64,000 nucleotides of DNA, from the NCBI RefSeq assembly GCF_002934605.1, contig NZ_PTJC01000006.1, positions 124,001 through 188,000 of the forward strand, in the 5' to 3' direction. A model generated the notes under the pieces. The model saw only the letters and a program-made list of their open reading frames with translations. It made no database searches and was not told the origin of the DNA. The stretch comes from Neolewinella xylanilytica (GTDB taxonomy: Bacteria; Bacteroidota; Bacteroidia; Chitinophagales; Saprospiraceae). The position numbers and the translations under genes are program-made. This document shows, piece by piece, positions 35,602 through 43,903 of the stretch (positions are counted from its first letter, which is position 1; each line of letters begins with the position of its first letter).

Positions 35602-35768
35602 GATCGGGTGGGTGGGTACCGGGTATAAGTAATGAAAATTCGGTTACCCACCAAAAAGGACTTAGTCCCAACGCAGCGCAGGTCCGCGGGAATCCGATCA
35701 GCGTGCGCGAAAAAGGTTGGAATGCCATCCGCTTACCTGCTCCCGCGCCCCGGCGCCCCCGGTATCCG

Positions 35769-36014
35769 TCAGCCGATGCCCTCCCGCATCCGTTGTATTT
35801 TCCGTTCCATGAAGTAGCGCCAACCCACGAGGGAAAAGAAGTATAGGGTTACGAATGGTACGGAAAGCAAGAGGGTGAATCGAATGAGGTAAACGTCCCA
35901 CAGTAGAACGTAGAGGGCCGTTAGGCAAAAGGTGCGCAGGAGAAAGAGGACGTACTTTTTTCGCCGGTAGGCGGGGCAAAGCATCGTGTTATTTATACTG
36001 CGGTCCTGGAGCAT
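35769..36014 (-). CDS. Small membrane protein, function unknown
   Basis: 81 residues from ATG 36014 (MLQDRSINNTMLCPAYRRKKY). Two hydrophobic segments are visible (YVLFLLRTFCLTALYVLLWDV and FTLLLSVPFVTLYFFSLVGW) with basic flanks (YRRKKY, MERKIQRM), so a two-helix inner-membrane hairpin is predicted. A TTG 14 codons upstream or an ATG 10 codons downstream are alternative starts. I do not recognise the family. The strongest support for a real gene is a well-formed promoter (TTTTG-N18-TATCTTTG) about 80 bases upstream. It lies alone, downstream of a divergent intergenic region shared with trmB. Confidence 0.6.
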   Translation of the reverse strand: MLQDRSINNTMLCPAYRRKKYVLFLLRTFCLTALYVLLWDVYLIRFTLLLSVPFVTLYFFSLVGWRYFMERKIQRMREGIG

Positions 36015-36093
36015 GAATCGAACGGGGTGACCGTGGATGTTGGTTCTTGGGTCCAAAGCGGTAGGTGTGAAGCGTGATCGAAAAAGTCGAAAT

Positions 36094-36122
36094 CAAAGAT
36101 ATGCTAAAATATAATTGTCCAA
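36094..36122 (-). promoter_or_regulatory. Promoter of the small membrane protein gene
   Basis: On the minus strand TTTTG, an 18-base spacer and TATCTTTG (36094-36101) match the Bacteroidota consensus well. Confidence 0.7.
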
Positions 36123-36346
36123 AATACTAATAAATGGCGAATTACATTCTAAAACGGCGGGATTATCTGAAAAAATGATGTTGTCCCAACAATGTGCATC
36201 CGGGCTTGGAATTCCCTCCCTCCGAGCAAGAAGCCGGTCCGCTGTACCCCCCGGATCGGGCCCTCCGTCCTCTTAACGGCGGTCGTGCCGCCGGCCGCTC
36301 GGATGACCTGTAGTGCCGGAACGAAGCGGGAACCGGCCCGGCGATC

Positions 36347-36354
36347 TATCTTTG
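36347..36354 (+). promoter_or_regulatory. Putative trmB -7 box
   Basis: TATCTTTG matches TAnnTTTG and ends 23 bases before the ATG of trmB. No good TTTG is found at -33. Confidence 0.5.
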
Positions 36355-36377
36355 CCGCTTTACGAAAGCGAAGAGAA

Positions 36378-37109
36378 ATGTCCGGCCGAAATAAACTGCA
36401 GAAGTTCGCCGAAGTCCTGCGGATGCCTAATGTATACGAGAGTTTCGAGCCCACGAAACCCGAACTGTCGGGAGTAAACGGGGCCACCGTGGATTTGCGG
36501 GGCCGCTGGGCCGCGAAGCACTTCGGCAACGACCGGCCGATCACCCTGGAGCTGGCCTGCGGACGGGGAGAGTATACCGTCGACCTGGCCCGGCAGTACC
36601 CGGATCGGAATTTCATCGGGGTGGACATCAAGGGTGCCCGCATCTGGCAGGGCGCGAAGATCGCCCTCAACGAGGGCCTGGATAACGCCGCCTTTTTACG
36701 GACGCGCATCGAAGTCATCAGCCACTTTTTCGCTCCCGGCGAGGTGGAAGAGATCTGGATCACCTTTCCCGATCCTTTTCTCAAAAAGGGAAAGGAGAAC
36801 CGCCGCCTCACCGCCGCCCAGTTTCTGAAGCAGTACCGCCGCATCCTGAAGCCGGACGGACTGATCCACCTCAAGACCGACAGCCGCGAGCTGTACGAAT
36901 GGTCGCTGGAAACCCTGGTCCGGCAGCCCGTCGTCGAGCTGCTTTACCAGGACGAGGATATTTACAGCAGGCCACTCCCGATTCCCGAACTGGCCACCGA
37001 AACCTATTACGAACGGATGCACAAGGACCTGGGGAAAACGATCACTTACCTCCGCTTCCGGATCGGGCAAGGCGACATCATTGGCGGAAAGGAAATGCCC
37101 ACCCGGTAA
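36378..37109 (+). CDS. trmB: tRNA (guanine46-N7)-methyltransferase
   Basis: 243 residues from ATG 36378 (MSGRNKLQKFAEVLRMPNVYE), which fits the Bacteroidota TrmB start. The SAM-binding motif is ITLELACGRGEYTVDLARQYP, motif II is NFIGVDIKGARIWQGAK, and the diagnostic catalytic stretch IWITFPDPFLKKGKENRRL plus HLKTDSRELYEW are present. The enzyme methylates N7 of G46 in the tRNA variable loop. The reading frame extends ~60 codons upstream without conservation. Three small TCC/TCT-loop hairpins follow the stop. Confidence 0.96.
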   Translation: MSGRNKLQKFAEVLRMPNVYESFEPTKPELSGVNGATVDLRGRWAAKHFGNDRPITLELACGRGEYTVDLARQYPDRNFIGVDIKGARIWQGAKIALNEGLDNAAFLRTRIEVISHFFAPGEVEEIWITFPDPFLKKGKENRRLTAAQFLKQYRRILKPDGLIHLKTDSRELYEWSLETLVRQPVVELLYQDEDIYSRPLPIPELATETYYERMHKDLGKTITYLRFRIGQGDIIGGKEMPTR

Positions 37110-37112
37110 GTG

Positions 37113-37179
37113 GCTGTCTCCGACAGCGCAGTACAACGCTGCCTCCGGCAGCGGTAGTAAGACGCTGTCTCTGACAGCG
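37113..37179. repeat. Three consecutive small hairpins behind trmB
   Basis: GCTGTC-TCC-GACAGC (37113-37127), GCTGCC-TCC-GGCAGC (37138-37152) and CGCTGTC-TCT-GACAGCG (37163-37179), spaced 25 bases apart and joined by GCAGTAC/GGTAGTA linkers. All have a three-base loop. The hairpin after porX (1186-1200) has the same form. There is no T-tract. Confidence 0.75.
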
Positions 37180-37355
37180 CCAGTGCAGCACTTCTGGCTA
37201 CCGGAGATAGTTTTCTCACGGCGACCGTAGTTCTTCGCCTTCGGCTCATTTTTCGCACCGCAGATAGGTGGGCGGAGGGCTGCGCAGACTTTTGGATTCG
37301 CAGATGGGCCGGCTACACCGAACCGACAGATTTACAAAACCCTCGTCCTGCCCCA

Positions 37356-37766
37356 CTAAAGCCCATAATATCCCAGCCAAAACCCGGCCCCCTGCACCGC
37401 CCAGACCACTACATAAAGCCCCAAAGCATACCCCCACCGGGGCCGCGGTAACCGGGAAAAGACCAGCACCACGATCGCCAGCCGAATAAGCGCGTACTGG
37501 ATAGCCTGCAACAGGTGCCACGCATCGGTGGTCGCTACGAAGACCGTCGACGAACCCGGAAAACGTTCCCTGAGCGGACGGATCAATTCCCCTTCCGCAT
37601 CGGCGGCGTACTTGTTTTCCCAGCTTATGTCCGGATCCCAGAAGCGTCGGTTGTCGAAGTTGGCGAAGACGGTGTCGGAATAATGAAACTGCAGGTCGTC
37701 GCCGATGCCCTTGCAGAGATGGGCGAGGAAGAGGAGTACGAGTACCGCGGCGATCCGTTTTGCCAT
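37356..37766 (-). CDS. Small membrane protein, conserved type, function unknown
   Basis: 136 residues from ATG 37766 (MAKRIAAVLVLLFLAHLCKGI); an ATG one codon upstream is equally possible. A first hydrophobic helix is followed by a periplasmic loop containing FWDPDISWENKY and ERFPGSSTVFVATTDAWHLLQA, then two more helices (ALIRLAIVVLVFSRL and YALGLYVVVWAVQGAGFWLGYY). Proteins with the combination of a Ser-Trp-x-Asn-Lys-Tyr/Trp stretch and a Thr-Asp-x-Trp-His-Leu stretch are common in Bacteroidota as conserved hypothetical proteins. No enzymatic motif is known. It is transcribed in the same direction as the large outer-membrane gene upstream, separated by about 100 bases containing a palindromic repeat. 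Confidence 0.7.
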   Translation of the reverse strand: MAKRIAAVLVLLFLAHLCKGIGDDLQFHYSDTVFANFDNRRFWDPDISWENKYAADAEGELIRPLRERFPGSSTVFVATTDAWHLLQAIQYALIRLAIVVLVFSRLPRPRWGYALGLYVVVWAVQGAGFWLGYYGL

Positions 37767-37825
37767 CATTGACGAAGTTAGCAACCAGCGTGGGGAAAGT
37801 GCTGCGTCGATGCTGCTTTCTGCGA

Positions 37826-37866
37826 GGGCACTGGGCAGACGAGCTAGCGCTTGGCGGACCAGTGCC
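37826..37866. repeat. Solitary copy of the tandem-array palindrome
   Basis: GGGCACTG..CAGTGCCC arms enclose a 32-base core (37831-37862). Its reverse complement differs at only two positions from the core repeated eight times at 59507-60480 (CTGGTCCGCC..GCTCGTCTGCCCAG). This shows the array unit is a dispersed element. Confidence 0.8.
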
Positions 37867-37868
37867 CG

Positions 37869-40800
37869 TCAAAATTGCGCCGTAACCTGCGCCCGCCCCA
37901 CGTGTACCACGTCCGCTTCTCCCGTTTGCCGTCCGTCGTAGATCAGGTTCAGCTGCAGGTATTCGCCCAGGTTCTGGACCAAGCTGAGGTTCCAGAGCAG
38001 GTTCCGTCCGGGTTGGAGGCCCTGGAGGAGGGCAAATCCTACGGGGCTGCCCGCCCGCCCGTTTGCGAAGTCGATCTGTACCCAGTTGAAGCTGGCGTTG
38101 ATCCAGTTGCGGTAATTACCGGTAAACTTGGCCTCCCGCCGCAGGGTGTATTCCCCGTCCTCCGCCGGCAGCACGTTCTCTTCGCGGCCTAGCACCAGGG
38201 TAGTTTGGAGGCTGAATTCCCCCGGCTGCCAGTTGATCCCGGGCTCCACCCGATTGAAGACAATCTTGAAATCTTTTTCATTAAAGCGCTCCGAATCCGA
38301 TTCCCGGCGGCCGGTGATACCCGCCGCTTCGATACTCAGCCGGTCGTTGGGGCGGAAGCGAAAGCGCAGTTCCCAATCTTCCCGCCGGCTGCTTTCGTAG
38401 CCCGTGGTAAGCACGCGGCGATTGCGCTGTTCGTCGTTGCTGAGCTGAATGTCGTAGCGTGGATCGGCGCGGTTGAAGAACAGGCCGTGCCGCCGCCGTA
38501 CGTTCAGCGCCACCAGGCTGGAATCGGCTACGGCCAGCTGGAAGGGGTTCCAGGCCATGATGGCATCGTCTTCCTGGGTTTTCCGGTCGATGTTGACGGC
38601 CGTATTCAGAGCGATGCGGCGCAAGAACTTCCGTACGCCCCCCGCTTCCCGCCAAAGCCGGCTCGGATCCCAGTTCACGCGTTGGTTGATGCTGACGTTA
38701 TCAGTCCGCACGAATTCGTTGTTGAAGACGCTCACCCGGATGTAATCGGCAATGTCCGGAAAGGGGGAGAGTACGATCTCGTTCGGTTGGATGCGGCCAT
38801 CGTTGTTATACAGGCTGTCCTGCCAGATGTACTGCCCCTGCCCCGGGCCCACGTAGAGGTACTGGAAATCCACCCTCGGCTCCTGGCCGCTGCCCACCTG
38901 GTAGGTCGTCTGGCTGGTGAAGGCTCGTTCGAGGGCGTCGGCGCGCACGTCCAGCCGGCCCAGCACGGTGCTGCTCGGGCGGTCTTCCACCAGTTCCTGC
39001 CCCGGTACCTCCAGGGCACGGTAAGTGAAATTTCCCCCTACCTGGAGGTTGCGCGCTGCCTGATACTTGCCTTCCGCCGTCAGTTCGCGGGCCGAGGTGC
39101 TAGCCAGAAGTTCGGTGGCGGAAGGGAGTTTATCGTCCCGCTGGCTGGCGCTGAGGGTAAAGGCGTAGCGTTCGGTAGCGGGGGCGGTGATGCCCACGGT
39201 GTACCGGTCGTACTGAAAGCTTAGCTGCGAAAGGCTATCCGTGCCGATTGGCCGGCGTACGCTTTTTTCGCCCGCGTAGCCGGCCGCGATCTCCCAGCCG
39301 GCTAACTGCGAAAATTGTTTGCTGACGAGCAGGCTCGGTCGACGGAAGGTGCCCGTGCTCTCCGCGTCCTCGTTGTCCAGTAAGCTGTAGGCCCCCGCCG
39401 CCCGCCACCCTGCCACGTCCACCTGTAGTACGCCCTCGTGCCGCTGGCCGCGGTAATCCGCTCCCCGCACGAAGCGCTCATAGTCGTAATCGAGGCGACC
39501 CACGCCGGCGCGTACCAGTCCCAATCCGCCGCCCATAAGGTGCTCCGTTTCCTGTTCGGGGCGGATGGTGCTGAGGCGGTTGCTCAGGTTCCAGTTGCGG
39601 TAGAATTCCGGCGACCGGTAAGGATTGATGAAGTTGAAAGTCTGCTCCACGAATTCGTAGCGGCCCCGACCAGACACGGCCCAGCCACTGCTGTCGGGGC
39701 CGATGGCTAGGGTCCGGTCGGCGTCCACTCGCAGGGCATGTCCGGCGTCGTCCGCCTGGTCGATGTCGCTGAAGCGGTTCAGGTCTAGTTTGCTGCGGCT
39801 GCCCTCGATTCGGATGGCGCCCTCTCCGTCGAACCGGTATTCTCCCCCGGCACTGAAGAGCTGTTGCTGGCGGGGTGCCACCAGGTCGATCTCCGGAGAA
39901 AAACGACCCAGCGGATTACAATCCTCATCGTAACCGACGAAGACGTACACCCGCTCGTTAGCCGGCCGCCCGGGGTCGAGGCGGTAGGGGCCACCCCCCG
40001 GCCCGCGGTCGGTGAAGGTGGCTACGTAACGCCCCAGCTCCGGGTCGTTGCTGCTCACCAGGTAGGCTTGCTGGGGGGCGCAGGGGAGGAGCGTATCGCG
40101 GAGTGCGTAGGTGGATCGCAATTCCTCCCGCCCGTCGAGGGTGTCGATGCTGCTCACGGGGATCCCTTCCGGATTATCGCCCTCTAAACTCAGCGCCTCC
40201 CGCTGCTCGGCGGTGAGTTGCAGGTCACCGGTGGCGGTACGACTATCCTGCTGGGAGTAGAGGTTGACGTAGCCGGTCAGGCGCCCCTTCGTGTACCGGC
40301 TGCTTCCCGCCGTGAGGGTGCGGAGATAGCGCTGGTCGGCGTATTCATACTCGACGGTGATGCGCACGTCGCGGGTGATGAGTCGGCGGGTCGTAAAGGT
40401 CAGTTCCGCCAGATTGTAATCGATGATGTAGTCCGCGTCCAGTCCCCGCTCCATTAGCTGGCCGTCCAGAAACACCCGTTCCGTACCGGCCAGGATGATC
40501 AGGAAGCGCTGTGCTCCGTCGCCGGTCAGTTTGTAGGGCCCCTGGTTGCCCTCTCCCGGCGTGATGTTCTGGCGGATAAACTGGCCGCGTGCCACGGCGA
40601 TGCTGGCGCTATTCTCCCACCGCTCCCCGTCCTCCTCCTCACCCGCTACCGTGGTGAAGGTGGCCCCCTCCAGCTTTTTGTAATAGCGCATGAAGTACCC
40701 GTCCGGATTCCGCAACTCGTAGTCGCCGGCGGTGAGCTGGCTTCGATTCTTCCGTAGTTGGATGAAGATGCGGTCGAATTCCCGCAGTTGCTGAGTCGTT

Positions 40801-41363
40801 CCTTCCGGCTGGACGGGCAGGTTCTCGTCGGTGATGGCCGCGGCCACTTCGATGCCGTTGCCGAGCTCGCCGTTCAGTTGGAGGTTGAAAGCGGAGTTAA
40901 GTACCAGGTCCTGGCGGTTACCAAAGCTGATCGCCCGACTGAAGCTGCCCCGGGTCTGCACCTTGGTATCGTTGTCCAGCAGCCCCAGCCGTACGTAGGG
41001 GTCGTAGGCGCCGATGACCAGTCCGGCTTCCTCCCTGCGGAGCTGGGCGCTGTCCAGCAAGCTCACCCGCTCGTCCAGGGTAAAGGGTAGGGCGCGGTAC
41101 CGCAGGTGCAACGAATCGGGCAACGGTACGCTGTTCCACCGCAGGTAACGCCCGCTCAGCGTATATGCACTTTCCGGTACCGGATCACCGTTCGAAAAGA
41201 AGATTTCCAAACTGCCCGGAGCCAGGGTCAGCGTATCCACCAGTTGTCCCGCCGGGTTCACGGCCACGACTTTCTCCCGCACATTCGACAGCGGCGATCC
41301 CTGGCCGGTAAGCACACCGGCCCCGAGCAGGCAGATTACCAGCCACAGCGTTTTTGGGATCAC
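37869..41363 (-). CDS. Large outer-membrane beta-barrel-type protein, function unknown
   Basis: 1164 residues with a signal peptide (LWLVICLLGAGVLTGQ). Residues ~25-330 are conserved in a Bacteroidota family usually left as hypothetical: ISFGNRQDLVLNSAFNLQLNG, ITPGEGNQGPYKLTG, GTERVFLDGQLMERGLDADY and IIDYNLAELTFTTRRLITRD, followed by VEYEYADQRY. The remaining ~800 residues alternate charged and aromatic residues in short strand-like blocks (for example RREDWELRFRFRPNDRLSIEAAG) and end in AQVTAQF, with a C-terminal Phe as in barrel proteins. A surface or outer-membrane location is inferred. There is no TonB box or plug domain and no T9SS sorting domain. It stands alone, upstream of a small membrane protein gene. 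Confidence 0.7.
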   Translation of the reverse strand: MIPKTLWLVICLLGAGVLTGQGSPLSNVREKVVAVNPAGQLVDTLTLAPGSLEIFFSNGDPVPESAYTLSGRYLRWNSVPLPDSLHLRYRALPFTLDERVSLLDSAQLRREEAGLVIGAYDPYVRLGLLDNDTKVQTRGSFSRAISFGNRQDLVLNSAFNLQLNGELGNGIEVAAAITDENLPVQPEGTTQQLREFDRIFIQLRKNRSQLTAGDYELRNPDGYFMRYYKKLEGATFTTVAGEEEDGERWENSASIAVARGQFIRQNITPGEGNQGPYKLTGDGAQRFLIILAGTERVFLDGQLMERGLDADYIIDYNLAELTFTTRRLITRDVRITVEYEYADQRYLRTLTAGSSRYTKGRLTGYVNLYSQQDSRTATGDLQLTAEQREALSLEGDNPEGIPVSSIDTLDGREELRSTYALRDTLLPCAPQQAYLVSSNDPELGRYVATFTDRGPGGGPYRLDPGRPANERVYVFVGYDEDCNPLGRFSPEIDLVAPRQQQLFSAGGEYRFDGEGAIRIEGSRSKLDLNRFSDIDQADDAGHALRVDADRTLAIGPDSSGWAVSGRGRYEFVEQTFNFINPYRSPEFYRNWNLSNRLSTIRPEQETEHLMGGGLGLVRAGVGRLDYDYERFVRGADYRGQRHEGVLQVDVAGWRAAGAYSLLDNEDAESTGTFRRPSLLVSKQFSQLAGWEIAAGYAGEKSVRRPIGTDSLSQLSFQYDRYTVGITAPATERYAFTLSASQRDDKLPSATELLASTSARELTAEGKYQAARNLQVGGNFTYRALEVPGQELVEDRPSSTVLGRLDVRADALERAFTSQTTYQVGSGQEPRVDFQYLYVGPGQGQYIWQDSLYNNDGRIQPNEIVLSPFPDIADYIRVSVFNNEFVRTDNVSINQRVNWDPSRLWREAGGVRKFLRRIALNTAVNIDRKTQEDDAIMAWNPFQLAVADSSLVALNVRRRHGLFFNRADPRYDIQLSNDEQRNRRVLTTGYESSRREDWELRFRFRPNDRLSIEAAGITGRRESDSERFNEKDFKIVFNRVEPGINWQPGEFSLQTTLVLGREENVLPAEDGEYTLRREAKFTGNYRNWINASFNWVQIDFANGRAGSPVGFALLQGLQPGRNLLWNLSLVQNLGEYLQLNLIYDGRQTGEADVVHVGRAQVTAQF

Positions 41364-41382
41364 TGAGTACTAACGTAGGGAA

Positions 41383-41495
41383 TAGTACGGTAGTACAGTA
41401 GTCGTTTGCTGCGCAAACGGAGTAGTACGGTAATGTCCGCCCACCTACTGTACTACTCCGGCCGCGAAGCGGGCGACTACCGTAATACCGTACTA
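41383..41495. repeat. Nested palindromic repeat overlapping the hisB stop codon
   Basis: Outer arms TAGTACGGTAGTACAGTAGTC (41383-41403) and its near-complement (41475-41495) match at 19 of 21 positions; inside are GTTTGC-TGC-GCAAAC and GGAGTAGTAC..GTACTACTCC stems. The right arm includes the hisB stop codon. Words are shared with the repeat at 6139-6200. It may also act as the end of the his transcript, although no T-tract is seen. Confidence 0.75.
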
Positions 41496-42635
41496 CAATA
41501 CTCCCTTAGTGCTAGGTAGCCGCATGTTATCCACGTCCCGCCGCTTAGCCATTTTAATGCTTTTCGCCAGGGCCTTGAAGGTGGCTTCGATCTTGTGGTG
41601 CTCGTTATCGCCTTCGACTTTAATGTTGAGGTTACAGCGGGCGCCGTCGGTGAAGGATTTGAAGAAGTGGTAGAACATCTCGGTGGGCATGTCGCCAATC
41701 TTTTCGCGCTTGTATTCGCAGTCCCAGACGAGCCAGGGGCGGCCGCCGAAGTCGATGCCGACGCTGGCCAGGGCATCGTCCATGGGGAGGTAGAAGCCGT
41801 AGCGTTCGATGCCGAGCTTGTCGCCGAGGGCCTTGGCGAAGGCTTCCCCGAGGGCGATGGCGGTATCCTCGATGGTGTGGTGCTCGTCGATGTCGAGGTC
41901 GCCCTGCACCGTCACGGTCAGGTCGCAGCCCGAATGGCGACCGAGCTGGTCCAGCATATGGTCGAAGAAGCCCAGTCCGGTGTCGATGTCGGTCTGTCCG
42001 GTACCGTCCAGGTCGAGGTCGATGCGGATGTCGGTTTCCTTGGTGGTGCGCTGGACGCTGGCGGTGCGGCTCTGCAGGCGGAGGTAGCGGTAGATGTCTT
42101 CCCAGTCGGTGGTCCGCTTGACGATGACGTCGTCGAGATCCTTCAGTTGCTGCTGGCTCAGTTCCTCGTTACCCAGTTCCGGGTCGTTGGCCAGCCAGAA
42201 GCCGCGGGCCCCCATGTTCTTCGCGAGTTGCATATCGGTGAGCCGGTCCCCGACGACGAAGCTATTCGCGATGTCGTAAGCCTGGTCCTGCATGTACTTC
42301 TCCACAAGGCCGGTGTTCGGCTTGCGGGATGGGGCGTTGTCCTTGGCGTAGGTCCGGTCGATGAGTTCTTCCTCGAAGGTGATGCCCTCCGATGCCAGGG
42401 CGCGGACGACCAGTTCCTGGGCGGGCCAGAAGGTGTCTTCGGGGAACTCTTCCGTACCTAATCCGTCCTGATTGGTGATCATCACCAGTTTATAGTCCAG
42501 CTCCCGCGCGATGCGGCCCAGCCAGCGGAAGATGCCGGGGTAGAAATTGACCTTGGAGATATCGTCGACCTGGTAATTTTCGGGCTCTAGGATTAGGGTG
42601 CCGTCTCGGTCTAGTAGTAGTAGTTTTTTAGGCAT
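41493..42635 (-). CDS. hisB: Bifunctional histidinol-phosphatase / imidazoleglycerol-phosphate dehydratase
   Basis: 380 residues. Residues 1-~165 are a HAD phosphatase ([49 protein letters not shown]) for the histidinol-phosphate step. Residues ~190-380 are the IGP dehydratase with its manganese-binding repeats [15 protein letters not shown] and [16 protein letters not shown], and later [10 protein letters not shown] and [19 protein letters not shown]. The E. coli phosphatase domain has a zinc loop with three Cys; here the corresponding loop ([18 protein letters not shown]) has none. It is the last gene of the his operon; the stop codon lies inside a palindromic repeat. Confidence 0.96.
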   Translation of the reverse strand: MPKKLLLLDRDGTLILEPENYQVDDISKVNFYPGIFRWLGRIARELDYKLVMITNQDGLGTEEFPEDTFWPAQELVVRALASEGITFEEELIDRTYAKDNAPSRKPNTGLVEKYMQDQAYDIANSFVVGDRLTDMQLAKNMGARGFWLANDPELGNEELSQQQLKDLDDVIVKRTTDWEDIYRYLRLQSRTASVQRTTKETDIRIDLDLDGTGQTDIDTGLGFFDHMLDQLGRHSGCDLTVTVQGDLDIDEHHTIEDTAIALGEAFAKALGDKLGIERYGFYLPMDDALASVGIDFGGRPWLVWDCEYKREKIGDMPTEMFYHFFKSFTDGARCNLNIKVEGDNEHHKIEATFKALAKSIKMAKRRDVDNMRLPSTKGVL

Positions 42636-42670
42636 AGCGTTGGTGTGTTCACCACGTAGGATGTGGGAAT

Positions 42671-42767
42671 TTCACCACAGAATGCACAGAGGGGTTCACA
42701 GAGGAATCACGGAGGCGTTTATTCTCTGTGATTCCTCTGCGAAGCCCTCCTTTACCTCTGTGGTGAA
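42671..42767. repeat. Long inverted repeat TTCACCACAG..CTGTGGTGAA between hisC and hisB
   Basis: The outer arms are perfect over 10 bases and the inner arms CACAGAGGAATCAC..GTGATTCCTCTG over 12 or more, giving a ~97-base imperfect hairpin. It overlaps the 3' end of hisC and supplies its last codons and stop. Elements with a TTCACCACAGAG core are common dispersed repeats in environmental bacteria; here the hairpin will be part of the his mRNA. Confidence 0.85.
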
Positions 42768-43828
42768 TTTAAAGCGCGAAGCGCCGAAATAAGAGCATCA
42801 TTCTCCGCCGGCAAACCAGCCGTAATCCGCAGGCAATTAGCCGCGTTCGGCTGGTAGCTCTGGTTGCGCACCACGATGCCCTCGTTCAGGAGATAGCGGT
42901 ACACCTTGTCGGAATCGGTGAAGCGAACCAGTAGAAAATTGGTGACCGACGGGAAGATATGGTCTACGATGTCGAGCTCGCCAAGTGCCTGTTCCAGCCG
43001 CTTCCGCTCGCTGACCAGCAGGTCGACCCGGTCGTGCATCCGTTGCGGGGCGGCGAGCGCCTCCAGGGCGGCGGCCTTGGTCAACACGTTGATGTTGTAC
43101 GGCATCTTGATGGTCCGCAGCAGGTCGACGATGAACTCGCTGGCGTAGGCGGCTCCGAGTCGGGCGCCGGCCATGCCCCATCCCTTCGAGAGGGTCTGGG
43201 TGATGATCAGGTTGGGGAATTCATCCAGCCGGGGTACGAAGCTCGCCTCCGGAACGAAGTCGATGTAGGCCTCGTCCAGCACCACGATACCGGGAAAGCT
43301 GCGGATCAGATCTTCCACCACCGCCGCATCCATCAGGTTGCCGCTCGGATTGTTGGGGCTACAGAGCCAGAGAATCTTCGACGCATCGTCCCAGGTCTCC
43401 TTCAGCGCATCGACCGGGATGGTGAAGTCCGGCTGCAGCGTGACCGCCCGGAACTCCGCATCGTTAATGCCGGCGGCGACCTTGTACATACCGAAGGTCG
43501 GGGGCAGGGCATGGACCGCATCCACTCCCGGCCGGCAGAATACCCGGGTGATCTGGTCGACGATCTCGTCGGAGCCGTTGCCGATGAAGATCTTATCCGC
43601 GTGTACCCCGCGCATGGCGGCGAATAGATTGCGAATGTCGGTCGAAAGCGGTTCCGGGTAGCGGTTCATGCCATTATCGAAGGGGCTTTCGTTGGCATCC
43701 AGGAGCACGTCGGCCCGCCCCTGGAATTCCGAGCGGGCGCTGGAGTAGGGGGTGACGTTCAGGATGTTGGGGCGCACGAGGCCGCGGATTGCTTCCGCGG
43801 TCCATTGTATGTAGTCGGTGGTGGTCAT
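42752..43828 (-). CDS. hisC: Histidinol-phosphate aminotransferase
   Basis: 358 residues from ATG 43828; a GTG two codons upstream is possible. Class I/II PLP fold: LDANESPFDNGMNRYPEP, FIGNGSDEIVDQITRVF, LCSPNNPSGNLMD, VVLDEAYIDFV, PLP Lys in TQTLSKGWGMAGARLGAA, and the C-terminal NCLRITAGLPAENDALISAL. It converts imidazole-acetol phosphate and glutamate to histidinol phosphate. The last residues (Asn-Ser-Pro-Gln-Arg) and the stop codon are read from an inverted repeat, so the native end may have been replaced. It follows the GyrI-like gene by 75 bases. Confidence 0.96.
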   Translation of the reverse strand: MTTTDYIQWTAEAIRGLVRPNILNVTPYSSARSEFQGRADVLLDANESPFDNGMNRYPEPLSTDIRNLFAAMRGVHADKIFIGNGSDEIVDQITRVFCRPGVDAVHALPPTFGMYKVAAGINDAEFRAVTLQPDFTIPVDALKETWDDASKILWLCSPNNPSGNLMDAAVVEDLIRSFPGIVVLDEAYIDFVPEASFVPRLDEFPNLIITQTLSKGWGMAGARLGAAYASEFIVDLLRTIKMPYNINVLTKAAALEALAAPQRMHDRVDLLVSERKRLEQALGELDIVDHIFPSVTNFLLVRFTDSDKVYRYLLNEGIVVRNQSYQPNAANCLRITAGLPAENDALISALRALNSPQR

Positions 43829-43903
43829 AAACACGGGGAAAATTTCAATCTCGATGGGCGGCGATGCTGCTTACGCCGACTTGAAGTAAGGGAGGTAGGC
43901 CGA

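Larger units (their letters stand above)
36015..36377. other. AT-rich divergent intergenic region upstream of trmB
   Basis: 363 bases. The part 36080-36190 is clearly AT-richer than the surroundings and holds the promoter of the small membrane protein; 36347-36354 is the -7 box of trmB. Between them nothing else was recognised. Confidence 0.5.

Noticed and set aside
36134-36178. 14-codon frame (ATG GCG AAT..) upstream of trmB
   Set aside because: No His-, Phe- or other codon run, no nearby terminator; probably chance in AT-rich DNA.
42671-42767. Internal terminator between hisC and hisB
   Set aside because: The long hairpin has no following T-tract on the minus strand, so read-through into hisB is expected.
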